From the NCBI RefSeq assembly GCF_016765655.2, contig NZ_CP086106.1:124001-188000 (forward strand): a DNA stretch of 64,000 nt, read 5' to 3'. This document shows positions 18,286 to 26,814 of this stretch, piece by piece; the first letter of the stretch is position 1, and every line of letters starts with the position of its first letter. Both the position numbers and the translations under genes were made by a program. The DNA is from Skermanella mucosa. Lineage in GTDB: Bacteria; Pseudomonadota; Alphaproteobacteria; Azospirillales; Azospirillaceae. The notes below the pieces were generated by a model. That model did not search any database. It was not told the DNA's origin and saw only the letters and a list, made by a program, of their open reading frames with translations.

Positions 18286-19725
18286 GTCGGGATAATGGCC
18301 AATCCGTCTGCCACGATAGACTGGGTCGTTGCTGTCGAGCAATGCACCGGGCTTGCCTTCCTGAAGTGTCTCGAACGTGCGAAACATGCCCCACATGCCC
18401 TCGTGGAAGTGGGGATAGAGGTGGCAGTGCCAAATGACGTCACCTGCGACCTGGTGGCGGTTGCCCGCGCCCCAGACTGGTTCAATGGTATGGCCGGTCT
18501 GGGGACTGATTGAGATCGCATCAATCCGCGGCGAGTTGGGATCCTGCGGCACGGCATGCCATTCGTAGAGGTGGAGATGGAAGACATGCGTCTCCTTGGT
18601 GCCGCCATGGATCAGGCGGATGCGGACTGGATCGCCAATATAAGCCTTGAGTATCGGTGTCGCAGGATCGCCGAACATCCATGAGCTATGGTGCTGTTCC
18701 TCATTGAGTACGGGCCGGTCGAGCACGAGGCCCGCTTTCATCCAGCGCCACAGCAAATGCTCGCGATTCACCATCGGTTCGGCGCGGTATGAAATGGGCA
18801 TGATCGGCAGGATTTCGCCATGGGAGCCGTGGCCTACATCTCCGCTGCCATCCCCGCCCTGCTGCCCCTGGTCCCGGCGATGGGCTTCGCATGGATCAGG
18901 TTCGACGTCGCCGTGGGGTGGCACGAATTCGGGCTCATCATGGAAAAATATGACAAACTCGCGATGGGCTTTGACATCAAAGTCAGCATAATCGCAGGGA
19001 TCGGGGAAATCATATCCGTCGAGCGTATCCGGCACCGGGATAGGATTCTCCTGCTGTATCCCCTGAGGAATGACGTCCAGGTAAAGCCCATCCATCTCTC
19101 CATCATCCTCTGTGGATTTCCGTCCGGTGACGGGATCGCGCCAGATAACGTCCTTCGGCTCTACAATGAGGGCGCCAAAGAGGCCGTGAACGTTAGTGCC
19201 ATCCTCGCCTCCCGAATAGTTGCCGCCGTCGTGGAAGGGGAAAACGCCCTCGTGTTTACAAACCCACTTGTAGTGGTAGTGGTCGCCAGGATGAGCGAGG
19301 CTTGGTTTGTTGTTGCCGACCTGCGAGCCATCGGATGCGGAAGCATGGCCATGGGTATCAACGTTGTAGCCACCGCCGACCAAGTGTAAGCCAACGCAAC
19401 GCCCTTTGATCTCGTTTTGAAGCTGAACTTCTACGGTCTCGTTCACGTTTGCACGCAATACCAGTGGTCGCACCAGAGGGTGTGGCTGCCTAGCTTGTGC
19501 TGCGGTTTCGGGGAGCGGCATTGCGAGCCGGTTTGCGACGGTTTGCGCCGCCTTGGAGTAGACCCGATAATCGTCGCTAGAATTCTGGTTAGCCAATGCA
19601 CGAATGTATTTCAGAAGTGGAACGTTTCTATTAAGAGCATAGATCAAGCCATTGTGATCGTGATCGCCTTCTTTGTTAAAGTAGATGGGCATCTCAATAG
19701 CTGTAACCTTATATACTCTTGACAT
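18272..19725 (-). pseudogene. Giant multicopper oxidase, N-terminal third (disrupted gene)
   Basis: This is the 5' part of the giant oxidase gene. It holds two cupredoxin-like halves with copper-ligand motifs: GLHLVGGGYNVDTHG, FPFHDGGNYSGG, HVFHLHLYEWHA and WHCHLYPHFHEGMWGMF. The start is ATG at 19725, with GGGAG seven bases upstream; a second ATG at 19731 is too close to that site. No signal peptide is evident. After residue GTPI (14-bp repeat) the frame runs into the insertion sequence and soon stops. The predicted intact protein has about 1,420 residues. MnxG-like Mn or Fe oxidation is a family-based inference. Confidence 0.8.
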
Positions 19726-20277
19726 TTGCATTCTCCCAAATGGTGCCAGTTAAGGTTTAAGCAGACGTAAAGTTAAACCTGCATATCTCTAGCATTCAGA
19801 TTCCTGTTGCGAGTCACTAGAAAGGGTTTTTCATGGCGGTTAGCAGGTAGCGCTTTACTGGATCTGACCGGATTGAGGTCACAGTGCACAGCTTCTTTTC
19901 ATATTCCTCCTTTTCATTGTGCCATATTACCGCATCGAAGGAGCTACAGATTATAAGTGCCTAAGCAACGAGAAGTTTATAGTCTCTTTAGATATGTATC
20001 TTTATATATTTGGTCGATGACCGCCGGCTCCGAAAAAACTTTGATAAACATAAATTAGGCAAGCAGTGAGTAAGCGTCTTAGCTGTGAGGATGGTGGCGT
20101 TCTATACAGAATACCGGACATCTGTGCCGGGGCTTTGCGGACCGCTTTGCTAAGGCATCATGCGCCCCGAGGAAGATGGCCATTATTCAGCGTGCAAACT
20201 TGGGGGAGCCCAGCTTTCAACGCTGATTGACACAAGGCGAAATTTGGCCCGGTAGTATCACCCGGCCGATGAAACTC

Positions 20278-20308
20278 AGGTCCGGCCTTCCGGCTATTGG
20301 AATGTCAA
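20278..20308 (-). promoter_or_regulatory. CueR-type promoter motif, minus strand, degenerate -10
   Basis: On the minus strand TTGACA (20308-20303) is followed by a 19-bp spacer carrying the dyad TTCC..GGAA. The spacer is nearly identical to that of the copper ATPase promoter at 62324-62354. The -10 position reads GGACCT and is poor. The motif points toward the giant oxidase gene, whose start is about 550 bp away, or it is the relic of a lost copper gene. Confidence 0.45.
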
Positions 20309-20466
20309 GAGATTTCATGGACGCCGTTGGAAGATCGATATGGGCGGACCTACCCGAATGCTAGGGTTTGGAATGCTACTGATGGAAACTAATGCTGAAC
20401 CTTTTTGTCGCTGTCCCATCGGCAGGAATGCCGACATCTAAAACATGACCAGCCCTTAAAAAGGGC

Positions 20467-20497
20467 TAATCCTTCCCATCATTGGAAGGTCGAAACT
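20467..20497 (+). promoter_or_regulatory. CueR-type operator upstream of the copZ remnant
   Basis: The dyad CCTTCC, CATCATT, GGAAGG at 20471-20489 sits 37 bp before the copZ start. On the + strand it is flanked by weak -35 (TAATCC) and -10 (GAAACT) hexamers at the 19-bp spacing typical of MerR-family targets. CueR is encoded at 59377-59835. Confidence 0.55.
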
Positions 20498-20525
20498 GGG
20501 TTCGTCCGTTAACCGGAAGGCAAGA

Positions 20526-20725
20526 ATGCTGGAGTTCAGAGTCGAGGGCATGACCTGCGGCCACTGCGCCCAAACCGTCACCAAGGCCGTCGAGGCGATG
20601 CCCGCAGTGGAACGTGCTGTTGTGGCCCGAAGACCGGGGAGGTCGCGGTCGAAGAGAGCGCAGACGAGGCGACAATCCGGCAAGCCATTGAGCACGCCGG
20701 GTATGACGTCTACCATGCGGCGTGA
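20526..20725 (+). pseudogene. copZ: copZ-like copper chaperone, frameshifted
   Basis: The first 36 codons encode the HMA domain with GMTCGHC and are almost the same as the intact copZ at 63004-63204. After ERAVV the frame shifts; the expected second half (KTGEVAVEE..IRQAIEHAGYDV) continues in another frame to a stop at 20723. A CueR-type operator lies upstream. The gene would have made a cytosolic Cu(I) chaperone of about 66 residues. As it stands it makes a 74-residue protein with an unrelated tail that keeps the Cys pair. Confidence 0.8.
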
Positions 20726-20797
20726 CGAGGACCAGCGAGAAATGGTTTGAAGCGTAGTTGCGCACTCACAGCCTCTCTCTTGCCAACGATAGTCTAG

Positions 20798-20934
20798 AGC
20801 TGTGCCCGATCAGGTTAACCCGGCCCGCATCACCGCCGCTCTGCATCAATCCGTAGGTTGGACCATGGCCCGACGCATCGCGACGAGTGGAACGGCAGGC
20901 TGTATGGACTGGTTCAACCTGATCAAAAACCGCT
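20798..20934. repeat. MITE-like element with CTAG target duplication
   Basis: The 137-bp element has imperfect 24-bp terminal inverted repeats that share GATCAGGTT. It is flanked on both sides by CTAG (20794-20797 and 20935-20938). It has no coding capacity, which fits a non-autonomous element moved by a transposase that targets CTAG. Confidence 0.65.
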
Positions 20935-21020
20935 CTAGCTGCGATCCGGTGCCACACCCACCGCTCCGCTGCCCTGCGTCCGCCACTGATTGGAACATCC
21001 CCACGGTGCGGCCCACAGGA

Positions 21021-21854
21021 TTAATGCATGTCGCGCCAGCCGACGCCGCGGATGTTGTTCCAGGCGTCGGTCTGGTGGCACAGGAAGCACTGCTCGACCC
21101 GCGCGTTGGCCTGCCCGGCGATGGTGCGGTCCATCATCTCGAAATGCATCATGTAATGGCTGGGCGGCGCTTGGTGGCATTGCGCGCAGTCCTGCGAACG
21201 CGGCGAGGGGTGCTGGAAGGTGGCGATCGTCCAGGTCTGGACGGTGTGGCAGCTCTGGCAGTCACGGCCGAACAGCGCCTGGTGCGGATCGCGGCTGGCG
21301 TGGCAGGCGGCGCAATCGAGCGTGGGCCCCGTACCGGCCGGCAATGACCGCGAGGCCAGGGAACCGCCGATGAGGTCCGACCCGCTGCCGGCGAGCAAGG
21401 CCCGCAACTGCGCCAGGGTGTGGTGGACACCCGCCTCGTCCTCTTGGACACTGTTTTCCCCACCCTCGGCAGCCCTGGCATGCCCCACGGTGGCCAACGC
21501 CGCGTGGTCCATGTTGACCGGGCGACGGTCGCGGCCCTGGTGCTCGACATGGCAGCCGGCGCACTCGCCGATGTTGGCGTGGAAGGTGGTGGAAGTTTTC
21601 GTCAGCAACTCCGGCGCGGCGGTGGCGTGGCAGGTGAGGCAGGACAGCGCTTCCACTCCGCGGGTCGGTGTGTGGCAGGCTTCGCATTGCGCGCCAAGGA
21701 AGTCGTGCACAGCTGAAAGTGGTCCCGGGTTCACCGTTTCGGTCCAGAGCGGGACCGCTGCAGAGCCAGAGCGGTAAAGCGCCACCGGCACGGCGATGGC
21801 CGCCGCCATGCCGATCACTCCCAACGCCGCGTAGGCTAAGGTGGTGAACTTCAT
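21021..21854 (-). CDS. Seven-haem periplasmic cytochrome c
   Basis: This 277-residue protein has an N-terminal hydrophobic anchor (about residues 5-28) and seven CxxCH haem motifs: CEACH, CLTCH, CAGCH, CAACH, CQSCH, CAQCH and CFLCH. Many other His residues are available as axial ligands, so most haems are probably bis-His with low potential. The ATG at 21854 overlaps the stop of the cytochrome b-like gene (ATGA) and has AGGTGG upstream; the longer frame to 21950 is an artefact. It probably takes or gives electrons in the periplasm for the membrane proteins encoded upstream. The substrate is unknown. Confidence 0.82.
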   Translation of the reverse strand: MKFTTLAYAALGVIGMAAAIAVPVALYRSGSAAVPLWTETVNPGPLSAVHDFLGAQCEACHTPTRGVEALSCLTCHATAAPELLTKTSTTFHANIGECAGCHVEHQGRDRRPVNMDHAALATVGHARAAEGGENSVQEDEAGVHHTLAQLRALLAGSGSDLIGGSLASRSLPAGTGPTLDCAACHASRDPHQALFGRDCQSCHTVQTWTIATFQHPSPRSQDCAQCHQAPPSHYMMHFEMMDRTIAGQANARVEQCFLCHQTDAWNNIRGVGWRDMH

Positions 21855-22537
21855 GGCAACCACCTGAGGCCGTAGTAGATGCCGCTCCAGACGTGCAACG
21901 CCAGCAGCGGGTACAGCACGATGGCTGCGACGACGTGTAGCACGACCCACCGGGCGAGGGCTCGCTTCAGTGCTTCTCTCCGGCTAATCGCGTATTCCAG
22001 GTCGGCAATGCCGGCGACTAGGGCCGGGATGGGTACGCCGAGCGCCGCTGTCGCGGCGGCCGGAGGAGCACCGCCCTGCAGCGCGGTGGCGATGCCTGAG
22101 GCGATCAGGTCGTAGCGGGTTCGGAGCACTCCAAGCTCCTGTCTTTGTTCCCGGATGTCGGTGCCGATTTCGGCCAGGTAATAGCGGCCGACGAAGCCGC
22201 TCAGCACGACGAGCAGCATGGACATGACCAGGACAATCCCAAGCAAGCTTTGGTACTGGTGGCCCGTGTGGAGGATGCCGAGCGCCGCACCGACCGCGCC
22301 TGCGTAGACGTGAAAAGAGAGAATCGCGCGCAGCGAAGCGCGCCGCTTCAGCCATGGAACGCGCCTGGCCAGCGAATAGGCCAGCAGCAGTACGAACATC
22401 AAGGCACTGGATATGCCGAGTATGCTGCCAACCAAGCTGCCTGGAAAGCGCGGTGCCGCGTGCAACAGGAAGCCCGGCACGAACAGCGCAACCATGGTCA
22501 GCAACGTCCCGACCGCGAGTCGCTCCTTCCCGCCCAT
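21851..22537 (-). CDS. Cytochrome b-like membrane protein
   Basis: This 228-residue protein has about five transmembrane helices (near residues 9-27, 37-56, 72-90, 98-117 and 197-218). His residues are placed for haem b at 76, 90, 93, 201 and 215, mostly inside or at the ends of helices. The ATG at 22537 has AAGGA upstream. The gene lies 23 bp after the flavoprotein gene and overlaps the multihaem cytochrome gene. It could carry electrons from the cytoplasmic flavoprotein domain to the periplasmic haems. The specific family is not recognised and haem ligation is inferred. Confidence 0.65.
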   Translation of the reverse strand: MGGKERLAVGTLLTMVALFVPGFLLHAAPRFPGSLVGSILGISSALMFVLLLAYSLARRVPWLKRRASLRAILSFHVYAGAVGAALGILHTGHQYQSLLGIVLVMSMLLVVLSGFVGRYYLAEIGTDIREQRQELGVLRTRYDLIASGIATALQGGAPPAAATAALGVPIPALVAGIADLEYAISRREALKRALARWVVLHVVAAIVLYPLLALHVWSGIYYGLRWLP

Positions 22538-22560
22538 GTTCCGTTCCTTTCCGCCTATGT

Positions 22561-24474
22561 TCAGGCCTCGACCACGAGGCTGCCGAGAGACTTCGCCTGG
22601 CAGGCCAGGATGATGCCCCGAGCCTTTTCCTCCGGGGGCAGGCCCTCCTCGACCTCCATGGTCACCGTGCCCGCCTTGAGCGGAACGGCACATGTGCCGC
22701 AGGTGCCAACTCGGCAGGAATAATCGATGTCCACCCCGATCGACTCGGCTGCGTCCAGGACGGTCTGGTCGGGCGTCAGCGGCGCCGTCTTACCCGAGAG
22801 TGTGAACTCGACCTGGGCAGTGGCAGAAGGTGGCCTGCCGGTATCGAGGCTTGGAGACGGGGCGCTCGCTGCCGCAGCTTGCGGTGGCGCAGCGGCAGGT
22901 ACCCGACCCTGAGCCGGACCAAAGGCCTCCGTCTTAATTTTGTCCCTGGCGACGCCAAGTTCCAGAAGCTCTGCCTTGACAGCCTCCATCATAGCTGGCG
23001 GGCCGCAGACATGGACCCGGCGACGGGCGATCTCCGGCACGGCATGCGCAATGAACTCCTTCGAGATTGGGCCCCATGCTCCCTGCCATGTCGTTTCCGA
23101 GGCGCTCATCATCGTCGCCGCGACATGCAGGTTCAGGTGCCGCTTCTGGAGGTATTCGAGTTCCTCACGGAAAACGAAGTCTTCTACCGTGCGTGCGCCA
23201 TAGAGGAAGAAAATGTCGCCTGGGAAGGCGCGGTCGGTCAGGTAGCGGATCACGCACATCATGGGCGTGATGCCGATGCCCCCGCCAATCAGGACGATGC
23301 TGCCGGCCTCCTCGCCCGTGAAGGTGAAGACGCCCGAGGGTCCGAAAACCTGGAGCAAATCCCCGATCGACACCTGGTCATGGAGGTAGCGGGATTCGGT
23401 GCCTTGCTCCTCACGCTTGACGGCGATCTCGACGTAGCTGTGCTGAGCGGGCGACGAAGCGATCGTGTAGGAGCGCCGCACGGGCTTGCCATCGATTTCG
23501 GCGGAGAATGTGAGGAACTGGCCCGGCAGGAAGGTGAACGGGAAGTCTCCGCCCTCCGGCTCTATGAGCCGGAATGTCTTGACGTTGTGGGTTTCGGTGA
23601 AGATCGCTGCAACCCGCAGGACGCCTGACCAGGGATGCTTTGTGGCGGCCGGGGCTGGCATTCTGCCAGGAAGGGCGGCGGCGTTGACGGAAGCCAACGT
23701 CGCCGGTCCAAGGCCGGGAGGCACTCCGGAGACGGTTACCGAATCCGGTGCGGCGCTGGGGGACGGCATCAGGCGCTTGACCAATCCGCCGATCCGCCGC
23801 ATCCGGGCGTACTGGATCAACAGGGTGCCGGCCAGAAAGGCCACCAGGAACCCCATCGTCGAGAGATGGTACCAGGAGAGACCCCAGGGGCTGCCGCCCA
23901 TCGCCATCGGCGCCGCCTCGGCCGCCTCCACGCCAAGCTGGTCCCTGAACCAGGCGAGAGCGAACTGCCGCGGTGGCGTTCCCGCCTCAACCGCACGCAG
24001 CGCCGCCGTCCCGCTCTCGATCTGCAGCAGGCCCTGGCGGACCACGGCTGCCGCCTGCTCCACCGCCATCGGGTTGCTCGCCGCCAAAGCGTGTTCCAGC
24101 CGCACTTGACCCGCGGCGATCGCCTGCGCCCCCCAGCCGAGGCGCCGCTCCGCCTCGGTCTCGATGAACCGGCGTGCTTCCGGCGTAAGCGCGGGCATGT
24201 CCAGGAGGGTCGTGTAGAACGGCCGCGGCCCACTACCCATGCAGCCCATCATGCCGCCGCACCCCGCGCCCGGTTGGACGCCCGGCATGGGTGTCACGCC
24301 CGTGCCAGGGTTGGCCGGTGCCGTCGCTCCCGGGGTCGGCTGCGTCGGTGCAACTGACCCAGGATGGTGCGCGCTGTGATCGCCGGGATCGGTCTGCGCG
24401 AGCGCAGATCCGATCAGCGCCATGCCAACCAGTGCCGCGGCCGCAGCCTGACGCCTTAAAACTCTTCGCCGCAC
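22561..24474 (-). CDS. Membrane-anchored flavin/2Fe-2S oxidoreductase with periplasmic N-terminal domain
   Basis: The product has 637 residues. In order: signal peptide (1-26), a His/Pro/Gly linker with CGGMMGCMG near residue 72, a helical periplasmic domain resembling Spy/CnrR-type metal-binding proteins (about 85-190), a membrane helix (about 203-222), an FNR-like module (FAD motif RRSYTIASS near 335, NAD(P) motif GGGIGITPMM near 400, CGPPAMM near 490), and a C-terminal plant-type ferredoxin (CRVGTCGTC and a final Cys in ILACQAK). It should move electrons from NAD(P)H through FAD and the 2Fe-2S cluster. The start is GTG with GAGGG upstream. Fusion of a periplasmic metal-sensing-like domain to a reductase is unusual. 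Confidence 0.8.
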   Translation of the reverse strand: MRRRVLRRQAAAAALVGMALIGSALAQTDPGDHSAHHPGSVAPTQPTPGATAPANPGTGVTPMPGVQPGAGCGGMMGCMGSGPRPFYTTLLDMPALTPEARRFIETEAERRLGWGAQAIAAGQVRLEHALAASNPMAVEQAAAVVRQGLLQIESGTAALRAVEAGTPPRQFALAWFRDQLGVEAAEAAPMAMGGSPWGLSWYHLSTMGFLVAFLAGTLLIQYARMRRIGGLVKRLMPSPSAAPDSVTVSGVPPGLGPATLASVNAAALPGRMPAPAATKHPWSGVLRVAAIFTETHNVKTFRLIEPEGGDFPFTFLPGQFLTFSAEIDGKPVRRSYTIASSPAQHSYVEIAVKREEQGTESRYLHDQVSIGDLLQVFGPSGVFTFTGEEAGSIVLIGGGIGITPMMCVIRYLTDRAFPGDIFFLYGARTVEDFVFREELEYLQKRHLNLHVAATMMSASETTWQGAWGPISKEFIAHAVPEIARRRVHVCGPPAMMEAVKAELLELGVARDKIKTEAFGPAQGRVPAAAPPQAAAASAPSPSLDTGRPPSATAQVEFTLSGKTAPLTPDQTVLDAAESIGVDIDYSCRVGTCGTCAVPLKAGTVTMEVEEGLPPEEKARGIILACQAKSLGSLVVEA

Positions 24475-24485
24475 GACGCCCTCGT

Positions 24486-25316
24486 TCAGAATGATCCGAT
24501 GAACGGCAGCATGGTGGTGGTTGCCATGCGTTTTTGCGCGTCGTCAAGCTGACCGAAGAGTGTGTTGAAGGCCATCCGCGTCATGTGGATGGCCTCGGTG
24601 CGAGCTTTCAGGTGGTTCTCATAGGATTCCAACCGGGCCATGGGATCGGTGGCCGTGGCACCGTCCTGCAGCGCGGCACGGGCAGCGTCGAGGTGATCGC
24701 GCCCGGCGCGGAGGGTATTGGCGAAAGAATCCCAGGCGGGCACTTGAGCGTCGGTAATATGAAGTTCAGTGCGGAGAAATGCGATGCGTCCCTCAAGCCG
24801 CGCGGCGGAGCTGCCCATAGGCTGCGCACTGTCGGCCATGGCACCCGTGCCCATGTCCATCGTGGCACCGCTGCTGGCGCCATTCTGCATTGTCGGCATC
24901 GCCTGTTGCGCAGCGCCCATGCGCATCATGTTCTGCATCATGGAACACATGGTCATCGGCTGCTGCGGCATCTGGCCCATCGGCATCTGGCTTTGGCCAA
25001 GCATTCCGCTGCCACTGCTACCGCCGGCTGCCGGTGGCTGAGTGGCCGGCATACCGGGCATGCTGGGCATTGCGCCACCCTGCGCCGGCTGCTGCATTTG
25101 CATTGCATCATCGCCTTCCATAGGCATCATGCCCATCATGCCGGGCATTGCGCTGCTCGGTGCCGGCTGCTGCGCTGTGGCATTGCCCATGGGCATCATG
25201 TCCATCATGGCGAGCTGGATGGACAACCCAGGCTCCTCTGCCATTGCGTTCAACGTCAGCAGAGGCATGAGCGCCGTGACTGCAGCGGTGACGAAGATCG
25301 AGTTTTGCTTTGGCAT
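24486..25316 (-). CDS. Met-rich Spy/CpxP-like periplasmic protein
   Basis: This 276-residue exported protein has a signal peptide ending AMAEE. A very Met/Gln-rich region of about 120 residues follows (many MPGM, MMGM and QMPM motifs), suited to binding Cu(I) or Ag(I). The C-terminal helical Spy/CpxP-like domain has LRTELHITDAQVPAWDSFANTLR near residue 185 (a motif of the LTxxQ family). The ATG at 25316 has AGGAAGGG upstream; the longer frame to 25355 is not needed. It is the first gene of the redox operon. A copper-buffering chaperone is the likely role. Confidence 0.75.
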   Translation of the reverse strand: MPKQNSIFVTAAVTALMPLLTLNAMAEEPGLSIQLAMMDMMPMGNATAQQPAPSSAMPGMMGMMPMEGDDAMQMQQPAQGGAMPSMPGMPATQPPAAGGSSGSGMLGQSQMPMGQMPQQPMTMCSMMQNMMRMGAAQQAMPTMQNGASSGATMDMGTGAMADSAQPMGSSAARLEGRIAFLRTELHITDAQVPAWDSFANTLRAGRDHLDAARAALQDGATATDPMARLESYENHLKARTEAIHMTRMAFNTLFGQLDDAQKRMATTTMLPFIGSF

Positions 25317-25605
25317 AAGGGGGCCCTTCCTGTGGCAGCTCCGAGGGCAGCGCACTGAGTGATAACGTCGTGCGGAACACTCAGAAAGCGTTCATTTTGG
25401 CTTCATTGCACTTCTTATTATCGGTATCGAGGGTTCATAGCTCGGCGGCGCGTATTGCCGTGCGTCGAACACACAGCTCAGCCGGCTGTAAAACCGGAAG
25501 AATGCCTGCTGATCAAGGTCTGGATAAAACCGGTTCTGGAGCTGTCCGACAGATCAGGTTCTGGTTCCTCCGACTTAGCGCTCTTCCGATGCAGAACGAG
25601 ATGCA

Positions 25606-25851
25606 CTACATGCCTATGACCTCGAGAGCTTCCTGCACGTTCTGCAAAGCTTCATCATGTCGCCCAGCATTGTGAGCAGTCAGCGCTTGCGCCCGCAACT
25701 CCTTGACCTGGGTCTGCTGTTGGGGCGTCAGCATCGAACCGTGCTGCTTTGACTTCTCGTCGAGCGCTGCGAGCTGGCGCGGGCATTGGTTTGCCAGCAC
25801 TGGCGAAGCTAGGCCGATGAGGAGAGCAGAGGAAATCAGAAGCAGCCGCAT
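25606..25851 (-). CDS. Small periplasmic hypothetical protein
   Basis: The protein has 81 residues with a clear signal peptide (MRLLLISSALLIGLASPVLA, cleavage before NQC). The mature helical part has one Cys and an alternating charged and Ala pattern (QVKELRAQALTAHNAGRHDEAL) that resembles a single TPR-like hairpin. GGGA lies about eight bases before the ATG. It stands alone between the redox operon and another small secreted protein. No function can be assigned. Confidence 0.6.
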   Translation of the reverse strand: MRLLLISSALLIGLASPVLANQCPRQLAALDEKSKQHGSMLTPQQQTQVKELRAQALTAHNAGRHDEALQNVQEALEVIGM

Positions 25852-26264
25852 GACACATTCCCACAAAAATTTTGTGGTCGTAGTTTACGATAGTCGTTGG
25901 CGGTGCCGCTAGACAGAAAGCCGATCGGAAGGTGTTCTGCAACAATTTGTAACAAGCGAGCAGAATCCTGATACAAAGGCTGGCATATCTGCTTCAGACC
26001 CTGTCAAATGTGGCTCTATCGCGAGTGGTTCGCCTCACGCCCACTTTCTACAACCACCCTCCACTTTCGCTTCAAGGCCTCGAAATCCAAAGCCGTACCG
26101 CAGTTGCAACCTGAACACAACGTTCAGCGATGGCGCCATCTCGCACTGATCAACATGGAGCGCGGAAATAAGTGATTTTCTAGCCCCGACCGTCAGCATA
26201 GCATCGCGTCCTATGCCTTCCAGCGAACCGCAGCACTTATTTCCGCGTCCGTCATGATCCCAGA
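25852..26264. other. Intergenic region with a perfect inverted repeat
   Basis: No gene is visible in 413 bp. The only notable structure is the inverted repeat at 26161-26247. Confidence 0.5.
26161..26247. repeat. Perfect 14-bp inverted repeat with 59-bp loop
   Basis: CGCGGAAATAAGTG at 26161-26174 pairs exactly with CACTTATTTCCGCG at 26234-26247. It begins 18 bp beyond the stop of the small gene at 26265-26537. It may be a terminator, or the ends of a very small mobile element. Confidence 0.5.
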
Positions 26265-26537
26265 TTATCGAATCCGCCTTGCAGATTCGCCGCTTGCAAT
26301 CTTTTCTGCCCGTTCCGCGTAGATCCGCGCTAGGGCTTGTTTGTCATCCTTGATGGCGGCGCGGGATTCATCGAGCCAGAAATTCGCCTCCGCCCTTGCG
26401 GATGAGTTCGATGCTCTTTCAACAACGCTGACACTTCGCGCAAGATCAGCATCCGTGAACGACTGAGCAGAGGCAGTGGTGACGCTCCAGCTTCCAACGA
26501 TCATCGAAGCCAGGAGTAACATACTTACATTTTTCAT
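26265..26537 (-). CDS. Small periplasmic hypothetical protein
   Basis: The protein has 90 residues: a signal peptide (about 24 residues, ending ASAQS) followed by a helical, charged mature part with no Cys. GAGG about eight bases before the ATG supports the start. The family is not recognised. The mature domain could form two amphipathic helices, as in many small stress-induced periplasmic proteins. Confidence 0.6.
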   Translation of the reverse strand: MKNVSMLLLASMIVGSWSVTTASAQSFTDADLARSVSVVERASNSSARAEANFWLDESRAAIKDDKQALARIYAERAEKIASGESARRIR

Positions 26538-26814
26538 ATCTACACCTCACAGAGACTTGGAAGTTCCGGTACTAAGTCTTTGGAATACGTCAGTGTTCCA
26601 GATTCATTTAGCGGAACTTCCATCGTACCAAAGTGTTCGGCCGCCATTGGCAGACAGCAAAACTTGGTAATCCTGATATAAACCTATTTTCGTTACGAAC
26701 TGTTATTTATCGTAACAAAATGTGCGTTATGGACGTCAAAATCAAGACTCCATTGCAGAGTGTTCAATGGACCAATAAACAACTCCATACATTCTAAAGA
26801 AATTCAACGTTATG

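Larger units (their letters stand above)
19726..20525. other. Gene-free upstream region of the giant oxidase and copZ remnant
   Basis: This stretch of 800 bp is AT-richer than its surroundings and has no convincing gene. It holds the 5' region of the giant oxidase (minus strand), two CueR-type motifs (listed separately) and a short AT-loop hairpin at about 20452-20468 (AGCCCTT, AAA, AAGGGCT). Confidence 0.6.
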
